DNA of 11,977 nt from an uncultured Eubacteriales bacterium. GTDB lineage: Bacteria > Bacillota_A > Clostridia > Oscillospirales > CAG-272. Position 1 is the first letter of the stretch; every line of letters starts with the position of its first letter. Below are positions 1 to 7,088 of this stretch, one piece after another. Under the pieces are notes generated by a model. The model was given only the letters and a program-made list of their open reading frames with translations. It was not told the origin of the DNA and did no database searches. Where the stretch lies: NCBI GenBank assembly GCA_900555345.1, contig USKS01000019.1:1-11977 (forward strand). The letters are read 5' to 3'. The position numbers were made by a program, and so were the translations under genes.

Positions 1-958
1 CGTACAGATTTTTAACGGCGTTGTTGAGTTTCAGAACGCTGCCCGCGATCGTACCGTCCTCAAGAAGGCACTGTATGCCTTTTTTCTTAACGGGCTGACC
101 GCCGAGAGTGTAATCGCCGTCGGGCATACCGCCTGCTCTCATGCAGTCGGTGATAAGGCAGAGCTTGTCGCCCTTAAGCTTTGCGACAATGCCGAAAAGC
201 CCTTTGTTTACATGGAAGGTATCCGCTATAAGCTCGCAGCTGACTCTGTCGTCGCTGAGAGCCGCGCCCACAACGCCGGGGTTGCGGTGCATAAGGGGCG
301 TCATTGCGTTGAAAAGGTGCGTTGTATGGCGAACGCCCGCGGCGATGCCTGCCTTTGCCTCTTCAAACGTTGCGCCGGTGTGACCCATGGAAGAAAGCAC
401 TCTGCCGTCCTTATATACCTTTTCGATGCACTCAAGCGCGCCGTCCATTTCGGGAGCGACGGTATATACCTTGAGTATGTCGGCGTTATTAATTATGAAA
501 TCCCCGTCGGGACGCTTGATATGCTCCTCAGCCTGCGCGCCCTTTTTGGAAGGGTTGATAAACGGGCCCTCGCAGTTTATGCCGAGGATCCTTGCGCCGT
601 AGTATTCGCTCTCGCCCCTGACCTTACGTGCCGCGTCGAATGCCGCAAGTATCTCCTTCTCGGAGACGGTCATTGTGGTGGGGCACCACGACGTAACGCC
701 GTTTTCGGCAATACCGCGGGCCATTTTCTTTATGCCCTCGGGGTCTCCGTCGGAGACATCAGCACCGAGATATCCGTGGATATGCATATCCACAAGGCCG
801 GGGGCAACATATGCACCATCGGCGTCGATTATCTCGCATTTTTCCGTGCCTACACTGTCCGTATCGACAATATCCGCGATTTTTTCGTCAAAAAGTACCG
901 CTTTTCCGGTGACAACGCGATCACTGAGAACCACGCGTCCGTTTACTATACACTTCAT
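1..958 (-). CDS. nagA: N-acetylglucosamine-6-phosphate deacetylase, C-terminus cut by window edge
   Basis: This cytoplasmic amidohydrolase removes acetate from GlcNAc-6-phosphate to give glucosamine-6-phosphate, in amino-sugar use and cell-wall recycling. The frame is open for 319 codons to the left edge; family members are about 380-395 residues, so roughly 65-75 are missing. Visible marks in order are the HxH metal motif H59-I-H61 in VDMHIHGYLGAD, E130 in CEGPFI, H193 in GHTGATFEEA, H214 in THLFNAM, H249 in FHVNK, and the catalytic D271 in LITDCMRAGG. The HxH pair suggests the two-metal Firmicutes type rather than the E. coli type. Start ATG at 958 fits the family N-terminus; AAAGGA lies upstream at a long spacing. 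Same strand as mtaB but with its own promoter 134 bp downstream of mtaB. The usual partner nagB is not in the window. Confidence 0.96.
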   Translation of the reverse strand, partial: MKCIVNGRVVLSDRVVTGKAVLFDEKIADIVDTDSVGTEKCEIIDADGAYVAPGLVDMHIHGYLGADVSDGDPEGIKKMARGIAENGVTSWCPTTMTVSEKEILAAFDAARKVRGESEYYGARILGINCEGPFINPSKKGAQAEEHIKRPDGDFIINNADILKVYTVAPEMDGALECIEKVYKDGRVLSSMGHTGATFEEAKAGIAAGVRHTTHLFNAMTPLMHRNPGVVGAALSDDRVSCELIADTFHVNKGLFGIVAKLKGDKLCLITDCMRAGGMPDGDYTLGGQPVKKKGIQCLLEDGTIAGSVLKLNNAVKNLY

Positions 959-1036
959 AGTATTTTATGTACGTCCTTTCAGTATGGAAATCGCGGCAAT
1001 GCATTATATCAAAGCCAAAATTTCCCTTATACACTT

Positions 1037-1064
1037 ATTATACACTTTTACTTAGTAAAATCAA
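1037..1064 (-). promoter_or_regulatory. sigmaA-type promoter of nagA
   Basis: Read on the minus strand: -35 TTGATT (1059-1064), a 16-nt spacer, then a perfect -10 TATAAT (1037-1042). Transcription would begin near 1030, leaving a ~70-nt leader before the nagA ATG at 958. It lies in an AT-rich gap between two genes otherwise rich in G+C. Identified by consensus match only. Confidence 0.8.
1046..1060. promoter_or_regulatory. perfect 15-bp palindrome in the nagA promoter, putative operator
   Basis: TTTTACTTAGTAAAA is a 7-bp perfect inverted repeat around one central base. It fills nearly all of the spacer between the -35 and -10 boxes of the nagA promoter, so a bound protein would block RNA polymerase. 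It has no downstream T-run in either orientation and is not a terminator. It does not resemble the GntR-type NagR site of Bacillus; a ROK-family (NagC/XylR-like) repressor is one possibility, but this is inference. No regulator gene lies in the window. Confidence 0.6.
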
Positions 1065-1092
1065 GTGCGGATATGATATTTTTATATATTTT

Positions 1093-2409
1093 TTATGCAT
1101 TTTGAACGCTGTCCGACATTCTTCCATCCAGCACTGCGCCGTGCGCCGAAACGAGCACGGTATCGATTATCATTCCGGTCATATCGGTGTCGGAGGGTAT
1201 ATTGCACTCTATAAAATGCTCGGTGTGCCCGTTGCAGACGCCCCTCTCCCACTTTTCGCACAGAACGTGCACGGGGCGGGTGCCGTCAGCATGGGCGGAT
1301 ATGTAGTCTTCTATGAGCTTTGCCTGAATTTTCTCCTGCACGGCAGAAAGGCTCGCCGCGCGCTCGCGGCGCACGTTTTCCGGAACCTGATCGGGCATTT
1401 TCTCAGCCTCCGTGCCGCGGCGGACGGAGTACGGAAAAATGTGCAGATGGGTAAAGCGCGTTTTTTCGAAAAACTCAACGCTCTCGGCGAAGTCCTCATC
1501 CGTCTCGCCGGGGAAACCCGTTATAACGTCGGCGCTGAAGGCCGCGTCCGGGATAAGGCCGCGCACGATCTCCATATTTTCCATAACACGCTGCGCCGTG
1601 TACTTGCGGCGCATACGGTTGAGCGTTCTTGTGCAGCCGGACTGTACAGAGAGATGAAAATGAGGAAGCAACGCGGGGACTGAGGCGATCTTTTCAGTGA
1701 AAGCCCTGTTCATGACCGAGGGGTCAAGGCTGCCCAGCGTCAAGCGCTTAACACCTTCGATTTTTCCAACGTCGCAAATAAGCTCGGCAAGTCCGTAACC
1801 GCCGAGATCTCTGCCGTAGGACGCCGTTTCGATGCCTGTAAGTATTATTTCGCCGCAGCCCGCCGCAGCGATCGTGCGGACCTCTTCGAGCACCTTCTCC
1901 GGTGCCTTTGAGCGCACATTGCCTCTGGCACGCGGAATTATGCAATAGGCACATTTGTTTTCGCAGCCGTCCTCAATCTTTACAAAGGTTCGGACGCGCT
2001 TCGGTCTTGACACCGACAGAGAGTCGTATGCGGCGTTTTCAATATCGCCGACTGTCTGTGTCGGGTGCTCTCCGTGAAAAAGACGAGCGGCAATATCGCT
2101 TATACTGTCCTTTTCGCCGTTGCCCACTACGCAGTCCGCGCCCAGCTTTTTTGCTTCATCGGGAGAAGCCTGTGCAAAACAACCCGTTATTATCACCTTA
2201 CCGCCGGGGCTGTACGACATGGCGCGGCGCACAAACTGCCTGCTTTTTCTGTCGCTTTCCGCCGTGACTGTGCAGGTGTTTATCACCGTTATGTCGCAGG
2301 GGGTGCCGAACGGCACTATTTCAAATCCGACAGCCGAAAGATCTTCCGCGATCGCGTCCGACTCGTACTGGTTCACTCTGCATCCCAGCGTATATACCGA
2401 AGCTTTCAC
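1093..2409 (-). CDS. mtaB: tRNA (t6A37-C2)-methylthiotransferase MtaB
   Basis: A radical SAM enzyme that adds a methylthio group to C2 of t6A37, giving ms2t6A in ANN-decoding tRNAs. At 438 residues it is the usual family length. An N-terminal UPF0004 domain opens with TLGCRVNQYES, which separates MtaB from MiaB and RimO. Its auxiliary [4Fe-4S] cysteines are C10, C46 and C77. The radical SAM triad is C149-x3-C153-x2-C156 (GCENKCAYC), followed by a TIM-barrel region with TGFPGETDEDF and a C-terminal TRAM domain from about residue 370. The start is GTG at 2409, supported by a strong GGGAGG five bases upstream and by the family N-terminus. It is divergent from the flippase gene and has no clear terminator before nagA, so some read-through is possible. 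Its usual Firmicutes neighbours (dnaJ, prmA, rsmE) are absent here. Confidence 0.96.
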   Translation of the reverse strand: MKASVYTLGCRVNQYESDAIAEDLSAVGFEIVPFGTPCDITVINTCTVTAESDRKSRQFVRRAMSYSPGGKVIITGCFAQASPDEAKKLGADCVVGNGEKDSISDIAARLFHGEHPTQTVGDIENAAYDSLSVSRPKRVRTFVKIEDGCENKCAYCIIPRARGNVRSKAPEKVLEEVRTIAAAGCGEIILTGIETASYGRDLGGYGLAELICDVGKIEGVKRLTLGSLDPSVMNRAFTEKIASVPALLPHFHLSVQSGCTRTLNRMRRKYTAQRVMENMEIVRGLIPDAAFSADVITGFPGETDEDFAESVEFFEKTRFTHLHIFPYSVRRGTEAEKMPDQVPENVRRERAASLSAVQEKIQAKLIEDYISAHADGTRPVHVLCEKWERGVCNGHTEHFIECNIPSDTDMTGMIIDTVLVSAHGAVLDGRMSDSVQNA

Positions 2410-2414
2410 CGTAT

Positions 2415-2420
2415 CCTCCC
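2415..2420 (-). promoter_or_regulatory. Shine-Dalgarno fixing the GTG start of mtaB
   Basis: GGGAGG on the minus strand lies 5 nt before the GTG at 2409. No in-frame ATG nearby has a comparable site, so the GTG is preferred. Confidence 0.75.
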
Positions 2421-2445
2421 GAAGTGTTTTTCTTTTAGCTTTTAC

Positions 2446-2474
2446 AGTATACCATGCGGGCGAAAAAAAGTAAA
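2446..2474 (-). promoter_or_regulatory. probable sigmaA promoter of mtaB
   Basis: On the minus strand, TTTACT (2469-2474, 4 of 6 matches to TTGACA), a 17-nt spacer and TATACT (2446-2451). It is well placed ahead of the ribosome site at 2415-2420. Consensus match only. Confidence 0.5.
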
Positions 2475-2592
2475 TAGCCGCGTTTGCCGCTCGGACGAAT
2501 ACAGTTTCTCGGCGCGGCGGGTCAGCGGTGCATTATTTACCTTTTTCTTATATATAAATATCTACAGGTATTTATGCGTTTGCGGGGTGACT

Positions 2593-4506
2593 ATGAAAAA
2601 CAGAACAAAATTTATTATAAATTCCGTGCTCCTTGCGGCTGTGGGCGTGGCTATGCGCGCCGTGAACGTGAGTTTTATGGCGTATGTGACAAAAAAAGTC
2701 GGAGCGGGGGCGGTGGGACTTTTTACCCTTGTGGGCAGCGTTTACGGCTTTGCCGTCACGCTGTGTCTGTCGGGCGTAAATCTTGCCGCGGTGCGGCTGG
2801 TGTCAAAGTGCGCGGCGGACTGCAAAGCCCGCGGAATATACAAAAAAGCGCTGCGGCGAGAGCTTCGGCGCGAAATGCGCGGCTGCATTGCGTACGGTTT
2901 GTTTTTCGGCACGCTTGCGGCGGTACTGCTTTTTATTTTTTCAAAGCCTATAGGGATATATGCCCTTGATGATGTACGCACGGTCTCATCCCTGAGAGCA
3001 GCCGCGGCTGCCCTGCCCGCGATATCGCTCTCCTCCGCCCTTGCGGGGTACTTTACGGGGCTTCGCAAAGTTGCAAAAAACGCGCTTATCTCCGTAGGCG
3101 AGCAGTTTATAAGCATATCGCTCATCTCCGCTCTGCTGGTATATCTCATGCCGCGCGGCGAGGAGTACGCCTGCCTTGCAGTCATCGGCGGCGGTGCCAT
3201 AGCCGAAGGCGCTTCGCTGCTCATCTCGTTTCTTTTGTATATTACGGATCGCGGCGAATGGTGCACGAAAAAGCACAGCGACGAAGCGTCGGAGAGTGCG
3301 GAAACCGCGGAAACGGAGAGCGCGGGCGCCGCGGAAAAGGAGAGCGCGGGCGCCGCGCGGACGGGATATGAGTGCGAAGCGGGATATGAGCGCGGGACGG
3401 AGAAAAGATCCGAGTGCGCTGCGCAGGAGAATGTCTGCAGCCGCACTGCCGATAATGCGGATGCAAAAAGAGAAAGCGGCGGACACAGGCTAATGCGGCA
3501 GACCTCGGGCAACAATGGCGGCAGTGGGCGCGGCGAAGTCCAAGCCGTGGGTGTGCGAAACAGTACTCCGTGTAGCAGAGCGCACAAAAACGGCGGCGCC
3601 GTTCGCAGGACTGCCGAAATTGCTCTGCCCACCGCCGTGGGGTCATATGTGCGGCAGGGGCTTATATGCGCCGAGCATATTGCCATTCCCCGAGGGCTTA
3701 AAAAATTCGGCGGCAGCGGTGAGGCGGCGCTCGCCTCCTACGGAGTTCTGCACGGCATGACGTTTCCGCTCATATTTTTTCCGTCGTCGGTGGTGGCTGC
3801 CGCCGCTTCCCTGCTTATCCCCGAGCTGTCTGAAGCAGCCGCTCTGCGGCGGCGCGGCGACATTAGATTTATCGCCGAGCAGTGCGTCAGGCTGACGCTT
3901 ATATTCGCCGCATTTATCGGCGCATTGTTTCTCTCCTGCGGCGAAGCACTGGGAGAGCGAATATATTCGAGCGCCGACGCCGGAGCATACGCGAAGCTTA
4001 TCGCCCCGCTCATCCCCGTTATGTATCTTGACACGGCGGTAGACTGCGTTCTCAAAGGCATCGGCGAGCAGGTATACTGCATGAAGGTCAACATCATCGA
4101 CGCCGCCCTCTCTCTTATTCTCGTGTTGACCGTACTGCCTCACTTCGGACTTTACGGCTACATATTCTGCGTGTACCTTACAGAGATCGTCAATTTTGTT
4201 ATGAGCATTACGAAAATGATACGCGCCGCGGGCGCGCGCCTCAGAGTATCCTTTGCGGCGATGCCGCTTCTCTGTTCCTTCGCCGCCTTTTCGCTTCTGC
4301 GCGCCGCAGCACCGTATATTGGCTGTGGGCTGCCCCTTGAGATCGCCGCCGCGATCGTTATCTATTCTGTACTGCTCCTGTTCTTTCACCTTGTGCCGAA
4401 GCTCATACACGCAAAAAAGCCGCAGGCGAAAAAACCTGTTGCAATACCGACGCGGGTAAACTATAATAAAGAAAAAACGGTCGGTGAGAATTATGATAGG
4501 ACTTGA
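2593..4506 (+). CDS. SpoVB/MurJ-type lipid-linked saccharide flippase with long hydrophilic insert
   Basis: A polytopic MOP-superfamily membrane protein of the SpoVB / polysaccharide-export type, expected to flip lipid-linked oligosaccharide (peptidoglycan or spore-cortex precursor) across the membrane. The N-terminus (KFIINSVLLAAVGVAMRAVN) and the block from about residue 335 (ALPTAVGSYVRQGL, IPRGL, YGVLHGMTFPLIFFPSS, SLLIPELSEA) are family-typical. At 637 residues it is ~110-130 longer than usual. The excess is a hydrophilic segment at about 219-334, directly after the sixth predicted helix and before the seventh; it is rich in A, E, S, R and G and holds short direct repeats. The frame is open upstream to 2065 but overlaps mtaB. 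ATG 2593 is chosen for the GGGGTG site and because it begins the homologous region. The last 14 bases overlap the next gene. Specific orthology (spoVB versus a paralogue) cannot be settled. Confidence 0.88.
   Translation: MKNRTKFIINSVLLAAVGVAMRAVNVSFMAYVTKKVGAGAVGLFTLVGSVYGFAVTLCLSGVNLAAVRLVSKCAADCKARGIYKKALRRELRREMRGCIAYGLFFGTLAAVLLFIFSKPIGIYALDDVRTVSSLRAAAAALPAISLSSALAGYFTGLRKVAKNALISVGEQFISISLISALLVYLMPRGEEYACLAVIGGGAIAEGASLLISFLLYITDRGEWCTKKHSDEASESAETAETESAGAAEKESAGAARTGYECEAGYERGTEKRSECAAQENVCSRTADNADAKRESGGHRLMRQTSGNNGGSGRGEVQAVGVRNSTPCSRAHKNGGAVRRTAEIALPTAVGSYVRQGLICAEHIAIPRGLKKFGGSGEAALASYGVLHGMTFPLIFFPSSVVAAAASLLIPELSEAAALRRRGDIRFIAEQCVRLTLIFAAFIGALFLSCGEALGERIYSSADAGAYAKLIAPLIPVMYLDTAVDCVLKGIGEQVYCMKVNIIDAALSLILVLTVLPHFGLYGYIFCVYLTEIVNFVMSITKMIRAAGARLRVSFAAMPLLCSFAAFSLLRAAAPYIGCGLPLEIAAAIVIYSVLLLFFHLVPKLIHAKKPQAKKPVAIPTRVNYNKEKTVGENYDRT
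3315..3357 (+). repeat. 19-bp direct repeat inside the flippase insert
   Basis: GGAGAGCGCGGGCGCCGCG occurs at 3315-3333 and again, identical, at 3339-3357, a period of 24 bases (8 codons). It encodes the peptide ESAGAAEKESAGAA. The exact multiple-of-three period keeps the frame, as expected from slippage-type expansion of a disordered loop. Confidence 0.85.
3362..3390 (+). repeat. short direct repeat inside the flippase insert
   Basis: CGGGATATGAG at 3362-3372 recurs at 3380-3390, period 18 (6 codons), encoding GYECEAGYE. A second in-frame repeat unit in the same insert, unrelated to the one at 3315. Confidence 0.7.
4483..4488 (+). promoter_or_regulatory. Shine-Dalgarno deciding the start of the GrpB-PPase gene
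   Basis: GGTGAG lies 4 nt before the ATG at 4493, inside the last codons of the flippase gene. An in-frame GTG at 4484 overlaps this site and has no ribosome site of its own, so ATG 4493 is preferred. It also gives the usual GrpB start, MIGLEKGTV. Confidence 0.6.
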
Positions 4507-5374
4507 AAAAGGTACGGTAAGACTTGAAAAGCATGATCCCGAGTGGGAAGCCGAAGCGCGGCGCACTATTGACAAACTAAAGGAAATACTGGGCGGCGGG
4601 GCGCGCGACATACAGCACGTGGGCAGCACTGCCGTAAGATCGATAATGGCAAAGCCCATAATCGACATTGCGGTTGCGGCAAACAGCTACGGCTGCGTGC
4701 TGCGCCACGCTAAAGAGCTTGAGCGCGCGGGCTTTTACTATCTGCCAGAGGACTCAAAGGACATGGATCAGCTGTTTTTCGCCGCGGGAAGCTATTATGC
4801 GGGCACGGGAGATCTGCAGACCCACTTTGTGCACGTTGTGCCGCACGGCAGTATGCAGTGGATAAACTATATAAACTTCAGAGACTATCTGAACGCTACA
4901 CCCGAAGCCGCAAAAGAATACGAGGCGCTGAAGCTGTCGCTTGCGGCAGCGTCCGCGCAAGGCGGCGGACGCGAAGAATATCTTCGCAAAAAGCATGATT
5001 TTATTGAATATACTCTCCGAAAAGCGCTTGTATATTCGTATCTCGGAAAAGACGTGCACATCGTGATGGACCGTCCCATAGGAAGCGAGCATCCAAAGCA
5101 CCCCGGGCTTATATATCCCATAAACTACGGCTATATCCCCGGCGTTCTCGGCGGGGACGGAGAGGAGCTTGACGTTTATCTTCTCGGTGTTGACACTCCC
5201 GTTACGGAGTACGACGCAAGAATAATCGGAATAGTACACCGTCTGAACGACGTTGAAGACAAGCTTGTCGCCGCGCCCGAAAACATGAAGTTTACAAAAG
5301 AAGAAGCCGAAGGCGCCGTCCGTTTTCAGGAAGAATACTATGACAGCTATGTTGAGATCGCAAAGAATTTATAG
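4493..5374 (+). CDS. GrpB (UPF0157) nucleotidyltransferase-like domain fused to inorganic pyrophosphatase-like domain
   Basis: A 293-residue two-domain protein. Residues 1 to ~177 match GrpB/UPF0157, a nucleotidyltransferase-fold family of poorly known function: GTVRLEKHDPEW, then H42-V-G-S-T-A-V and K54-P-I-I-D-I. Residues ~183-293 match the small pyrophosphatase-like proteins of Firmicutes: DRPIGSEHPKHPG, YPINYGYIPG, DGEELDVYLLGVD and HRLNDVEDKLVAAP. Against E. coli PPase, with no gap from the NYGY motif, Y212 = Y55, D222 = D65, E224 = D67 and D227 = D70; D253, D256 and K257 probably correspond to D97, D102 and K104. The presumed general base D67 is therefore Glu, and R43 has no clear equivalent, so classical pyrophosphatase activity is uncertain. 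It overlaps the flippase gene by 14 bases, indicating co-translation, and is followed by a terminator. A nucleotidyl-transfer module coupled to PPi removal is attractive but is inference. Confidence 0.88.
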   Translation: MIGLEKGTVRLEKHDPEWEAEARRTIDKLKEILGGGARDIQHVGSTAVRSIMAKPIIDIAVAANSYGCVLRHAKELERAGFYYLPEDSKDMDQLFFAAGSYYAGTGDLQTHFVHVVPHGSMQWINYINFRDYLNATPEAAKEYEALKLSLAAASAQGGGREEYLRKKHDFIEYTLRKALVYSYLGKDVHIVMDRPIGSEHPKHPGLIYPINYGYIPGVLGGDGEELDVYLLGVDTPVTEYDARIIGIVHRLNDVEDKLVAAPENMKFTKEEAEGAVRFQEEYYDSYVEIAKNL

Positions 5375-5380
5375 TTTTTG

Positions 5381-5404
5381 AAAAAGCCGCAATGCGGCTT
5401 TTTT
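5381..5404 (+). terminator. intrinsic terminator after the flippase / GrpB-PPase unit
   Basis: Stem GCCGC (5386-5390) and GCGGC (5394-5398) around AAT, extended by flanking A5/T5 pairing and ending in a T-run. It begins 6 bases after the stop codon at 5374. Confidence 0.85.
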
Positions 5405-5533
5405 CTTTCATTATCCGCCTTTCCGCGGTCCGCTTTCACGCGCTGAAGTGCTGATGTTTATTGTTCATTTGTACCCTATTGTCATGGGTAAAATCGGTAA
5501 AAACCGCCAAAACGGAGAAAAAGAAAATCGCGC
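5405..5533. other. intergenic stretch with no recognised gene
   Basis: No convincing coding frame, RNA gene or repeat is visible between the terminator and the promoter of the MATE gene. Frames that cross it on the minus strand are antisense to the MATE gene and lack family features. Confidence 0.6.
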
Positions 5534-5562
5534 TTGAATTATACTTCGGAATGGTATACAAT
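5534..5562 (+). promoter_or_regulatory. sigmaA promoter of the MATE exporter gene
   Basis: TTGAAT (5534-5539), a 17-nt spacer and TACAAT (5557-5562). Transcription would start near 5569, about 40 nt ahead of the ATG at 5607. Strong consensus fit at ideal spacing. Confidence 0.75.
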
Positions 5563-5565
5563 AGA

Positions 5566-5583
5566 GCCGTTCGCCGAAACGGC
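5566..5583 (+). other. small 5'-leader hairpin ahead of the MATE gene
   Basis: GCCGTT (5566-5571) pairs perfectly with AACGGC (5578-5583) across a 6-base loop, at or just after the predicted transcription start. There is no T-run, so it is not a terminator. It may act as a 5'-end stabilising stem or be part of an operator; its function is unknown. Confidence 0.45.
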
Positions 5584-5606
5584 AAATACTGTTTTTGGAA
5601 GGTATC

Positions 5607-7010
5607 ATGACTGCTGCAAAACGCAAAAAAAATGAAGTTGACATGATAAACGGGCCTCTTCTGCCCAAAATACTGATATTCAGCGCAACCGTGTTTCTCA
5701 CAAACCTTATGCAGCTGCTTTTCAACACCTCCGACCTTGTGGTCGTGGGCAGATTTGCAGGCAACGACGCGCTCGGCGCAGTCGGCGCGACAGGCGCGCT
5801 GACCACTCTTTTCGTAAATCTGTTTATAGGATTTTCGGTAGGCGTCAGCGTTGTGTGCACCCACTGCTACGGTTCCGGCGACATGAAGGGCTTTCGTGAA
5901 ACGGTTACGACATCCGTATCCCTCTCCGCCATATGCGGCACGATCCTCGCCGTCGGCGGATTTTTCCTCTCCCGCGGGATGCTCGAACTTATGGACACAC
6001 CCGAGAGCCTTTTGACAATGGCGGCGGATTATCTGAAGATATATTTTCTCTGTATGCCCGCGCTTATGTTCTTCAACTACGGCGCCGCGGTCCTCAGATC
6101 CATCGGAAACACGAAAACGCCTATGATAATTCTCGGCGTAAGCGGGCTGACAAATGTCGTTCTCAATCTTATATTCGTTATTGTCTTCAAGCTCGGTGTT
6201 ATCGGCGTTGCACTTGCCACTACCGTTACCCAGTATCAGTCGGCGGTAATGCTTATAATACATATGAAGCGCACTGACTCGGCATACAAGATCGAAAAGC
6301 TTTCTTTCAAGATATACCGCGACAAGCTGAAAAAGATAATGTATATCGGCATACCCAATGCCATACACGGCACGATAATCTCCCTTTCAAACGTGTTTAT
6401 CCAGTCATCGCTGAACACCTTCGGCGACGTCGCCGTAACGGGCAGCTCTGCTGCGGCAAACGTTGAAAGCTATGTGTACCAGGCGCTCAACTGCTTCTAT
6501 CAGTCGTCGCTGAACTTTGTAGGTCAGAATTTCGGCGCAGGCAAATTTGACAGGATACGCCGCGTACAGGTGATATGCTACACAAGCGTTGTTATATGCG
6601 GGCTTGTCCTCGGCGTCGGCGCGTATCTCGGCGGCGGTCAGCTTATGAAGATATTTATTGACGACAGCGCCACCTCCGAGCTTGCTATCGCGTACGGTCT
6701 TGAGCGTATGAAAATGATATGCGCGCCGTATTTCCTGTGCGGACTCATGGAGGTGCTTACGGGCGTTCTGTGCGGACTGGGACGCTCCGTTTCGCCGACT
6801 ATCGTTTCCGTCCTCGGCTTCTGCGGAGTGAGAGTTATATGGATACTCACCGTTTTCAAGTATCATCATACGCTGACGGTGCTGTATGCCTCCTACCCCG
6901 TTTCGTGGATAATTTCGTTTATAGCGCTTTTCTCGGTCTATCTTTACGTCCGTCACAAAACGTTTCCCAAGAAAGGCAGCGCCGCTCCGCTCCAAAAAGC
7001 AGCAGAATAA
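5607..7010 (+). CDS. MATE-family multidrug/toxin exporter
   Basis: A 467-residue inner-membrane protein of the MATE (DinF/NorM-like) group, which expels organic cations or drugs using a Na+ or H+ gradient. Length and the pattern of about twelve hydrophobic segments fit the family. The N-terminal block (MINGPLLPKIL, FNTSDLVVVGRFAGNDALGAVG) and the repeated second-half block (NVFIQSSLNTFGDVAVTGSSAAANVESYVYQALNCF, FVGQNFGAGKFDRIRR) are characteristic. Start ATG 5607 is set by GGAAGG at 5597-5602; a TTG four codons upstream overlaps that site and is rejected. It is a single-gene unit with its own promoter and terminator. The substrate cannot be read from sequence. Despite being the second MOP-superfamily transporter here, it is not close to the flippase at 2593. 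Confidence 0.94.
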   Translation: MTAAKRKKNEVDMINGPLLPKILIFSATVFLTNLMQLLFNTSDLVVVGRFAGNDALGAVGATGALTTLFVNLFIGFSVGVSVVCTHCYGSGDMKGFRETVTTSVSLSAICGTILAVGGFFLSRGMLELMDTPESLLTMAADYLKIYFLCMPALMFFNYGAAVLRSIGNTKTPMIILGVSGLTNVVLNLIFVIVFKLGVIGVALATTVTQYQSAVMLIIHMKRTDSAYKIEKLSFKIYRDKLKKIMYIGIPNAIHGTIISLSNVFIQSSLNTFGDVAVTGSSAAANVESYVYQALNCFYQSSLNFVGQNFGAGKFDRIRRVQVICYTSVVICGLVLGVGAYLGGGQLMKIFIDDSATSELAIAYGLERMKMICAPYFLCGLMEVLTGVLCGLGRSVSPTIVSVLGFCGVRVIWILTVFKYHHTLTVLYASYPVSWIISFIALFSVYLYVRHKTFPKKGSAAPLQKAAE

Positions 7011-7024
7011 GAAATTTTTAATGT

Positions 7025-7053
7025 AAAAAGTCTCCCTTTTGGGAGACTTTTTT
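7025..7053 (+). terminator. intrinsic terminator after the MATE gene
   Basis: Perfect stem AAAAAGTCTCCC (7025-7036) / GGGAGACTTTTT, loop TTTT, continuing into a T-run to 7053. It begins 15 bases past the stop. Confidence 0.92.
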
Positions 7054-7082
7054 GAATATTTTCCCTTTCCGCAGCCGACAAT
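7054..7082 (+). promoter_or_regulatory. possible sigmaF/sigmaG-like promoter before the DUF421 gene
   Basis: GAATA (7054-7058), a 15-nt gap and GCCGACAAT (7074-7082) resemble the forespore pattern GYATA / GGnnAnAnT, with mismatches. Transcription would start at or next to the ATG at 7089, which lacks a Shine-Dalgarno, hinting at a leaderless message. The motif is short and degenerate, so chance is a real alternative. Confidence 0.25.
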
Positions 7083-7088
7083 CGGTAT

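Noticed and set aside
212..1105. 297-codon open frame on the plus strand
   Set aside because: It is antisense to nagA, whose full set of metal and catalytic motifs reads cleanly on the minus strand; the plus frame shows no family motif.
2065..2592. N-terminal extension of the flippase frame
   Set aside because: The upstream open stretch lies over mtaB on the other strand, has no homology to the family, and ATG 2593 has a usable ribosome site.
3296..3493. arginine-rich 65-codon plus-strand frame resembling a small basic protein
   Set aside because: It is a second-frame reading of the repeat-rich flippase insert, with no ribosome site; the repetitive basic pattern follows from the G+C-rich repeats.
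2484..4506. flippase, GrpB-PPase and MATE exporter as a new multi-gene defence or transport system
   Set aside because: The MATE gene is separated from the first two by a terminator and its own promoter, and none of the genes carries known defence domains.
3643..4668. 341-codon open frame on the minus strand
   Set aside because: Antisense to the flippase, whose membrane segments and family motifs are clear. Long antisense frames are common in G+C-rich coding DNA.
5405..5533. possible small RNA or short gene between terminator and MATE promoter
   Set aside because: No promoter-terminator pair, stable fold or coding frame with a ribosome site could be found in this stretch.
5436..6368. 310-codon open frame on the minus strand
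   Set aside because: Opposite the MATE gene and across its promoter; Cys/His/Tyr-rich composition with no recognisable domain.
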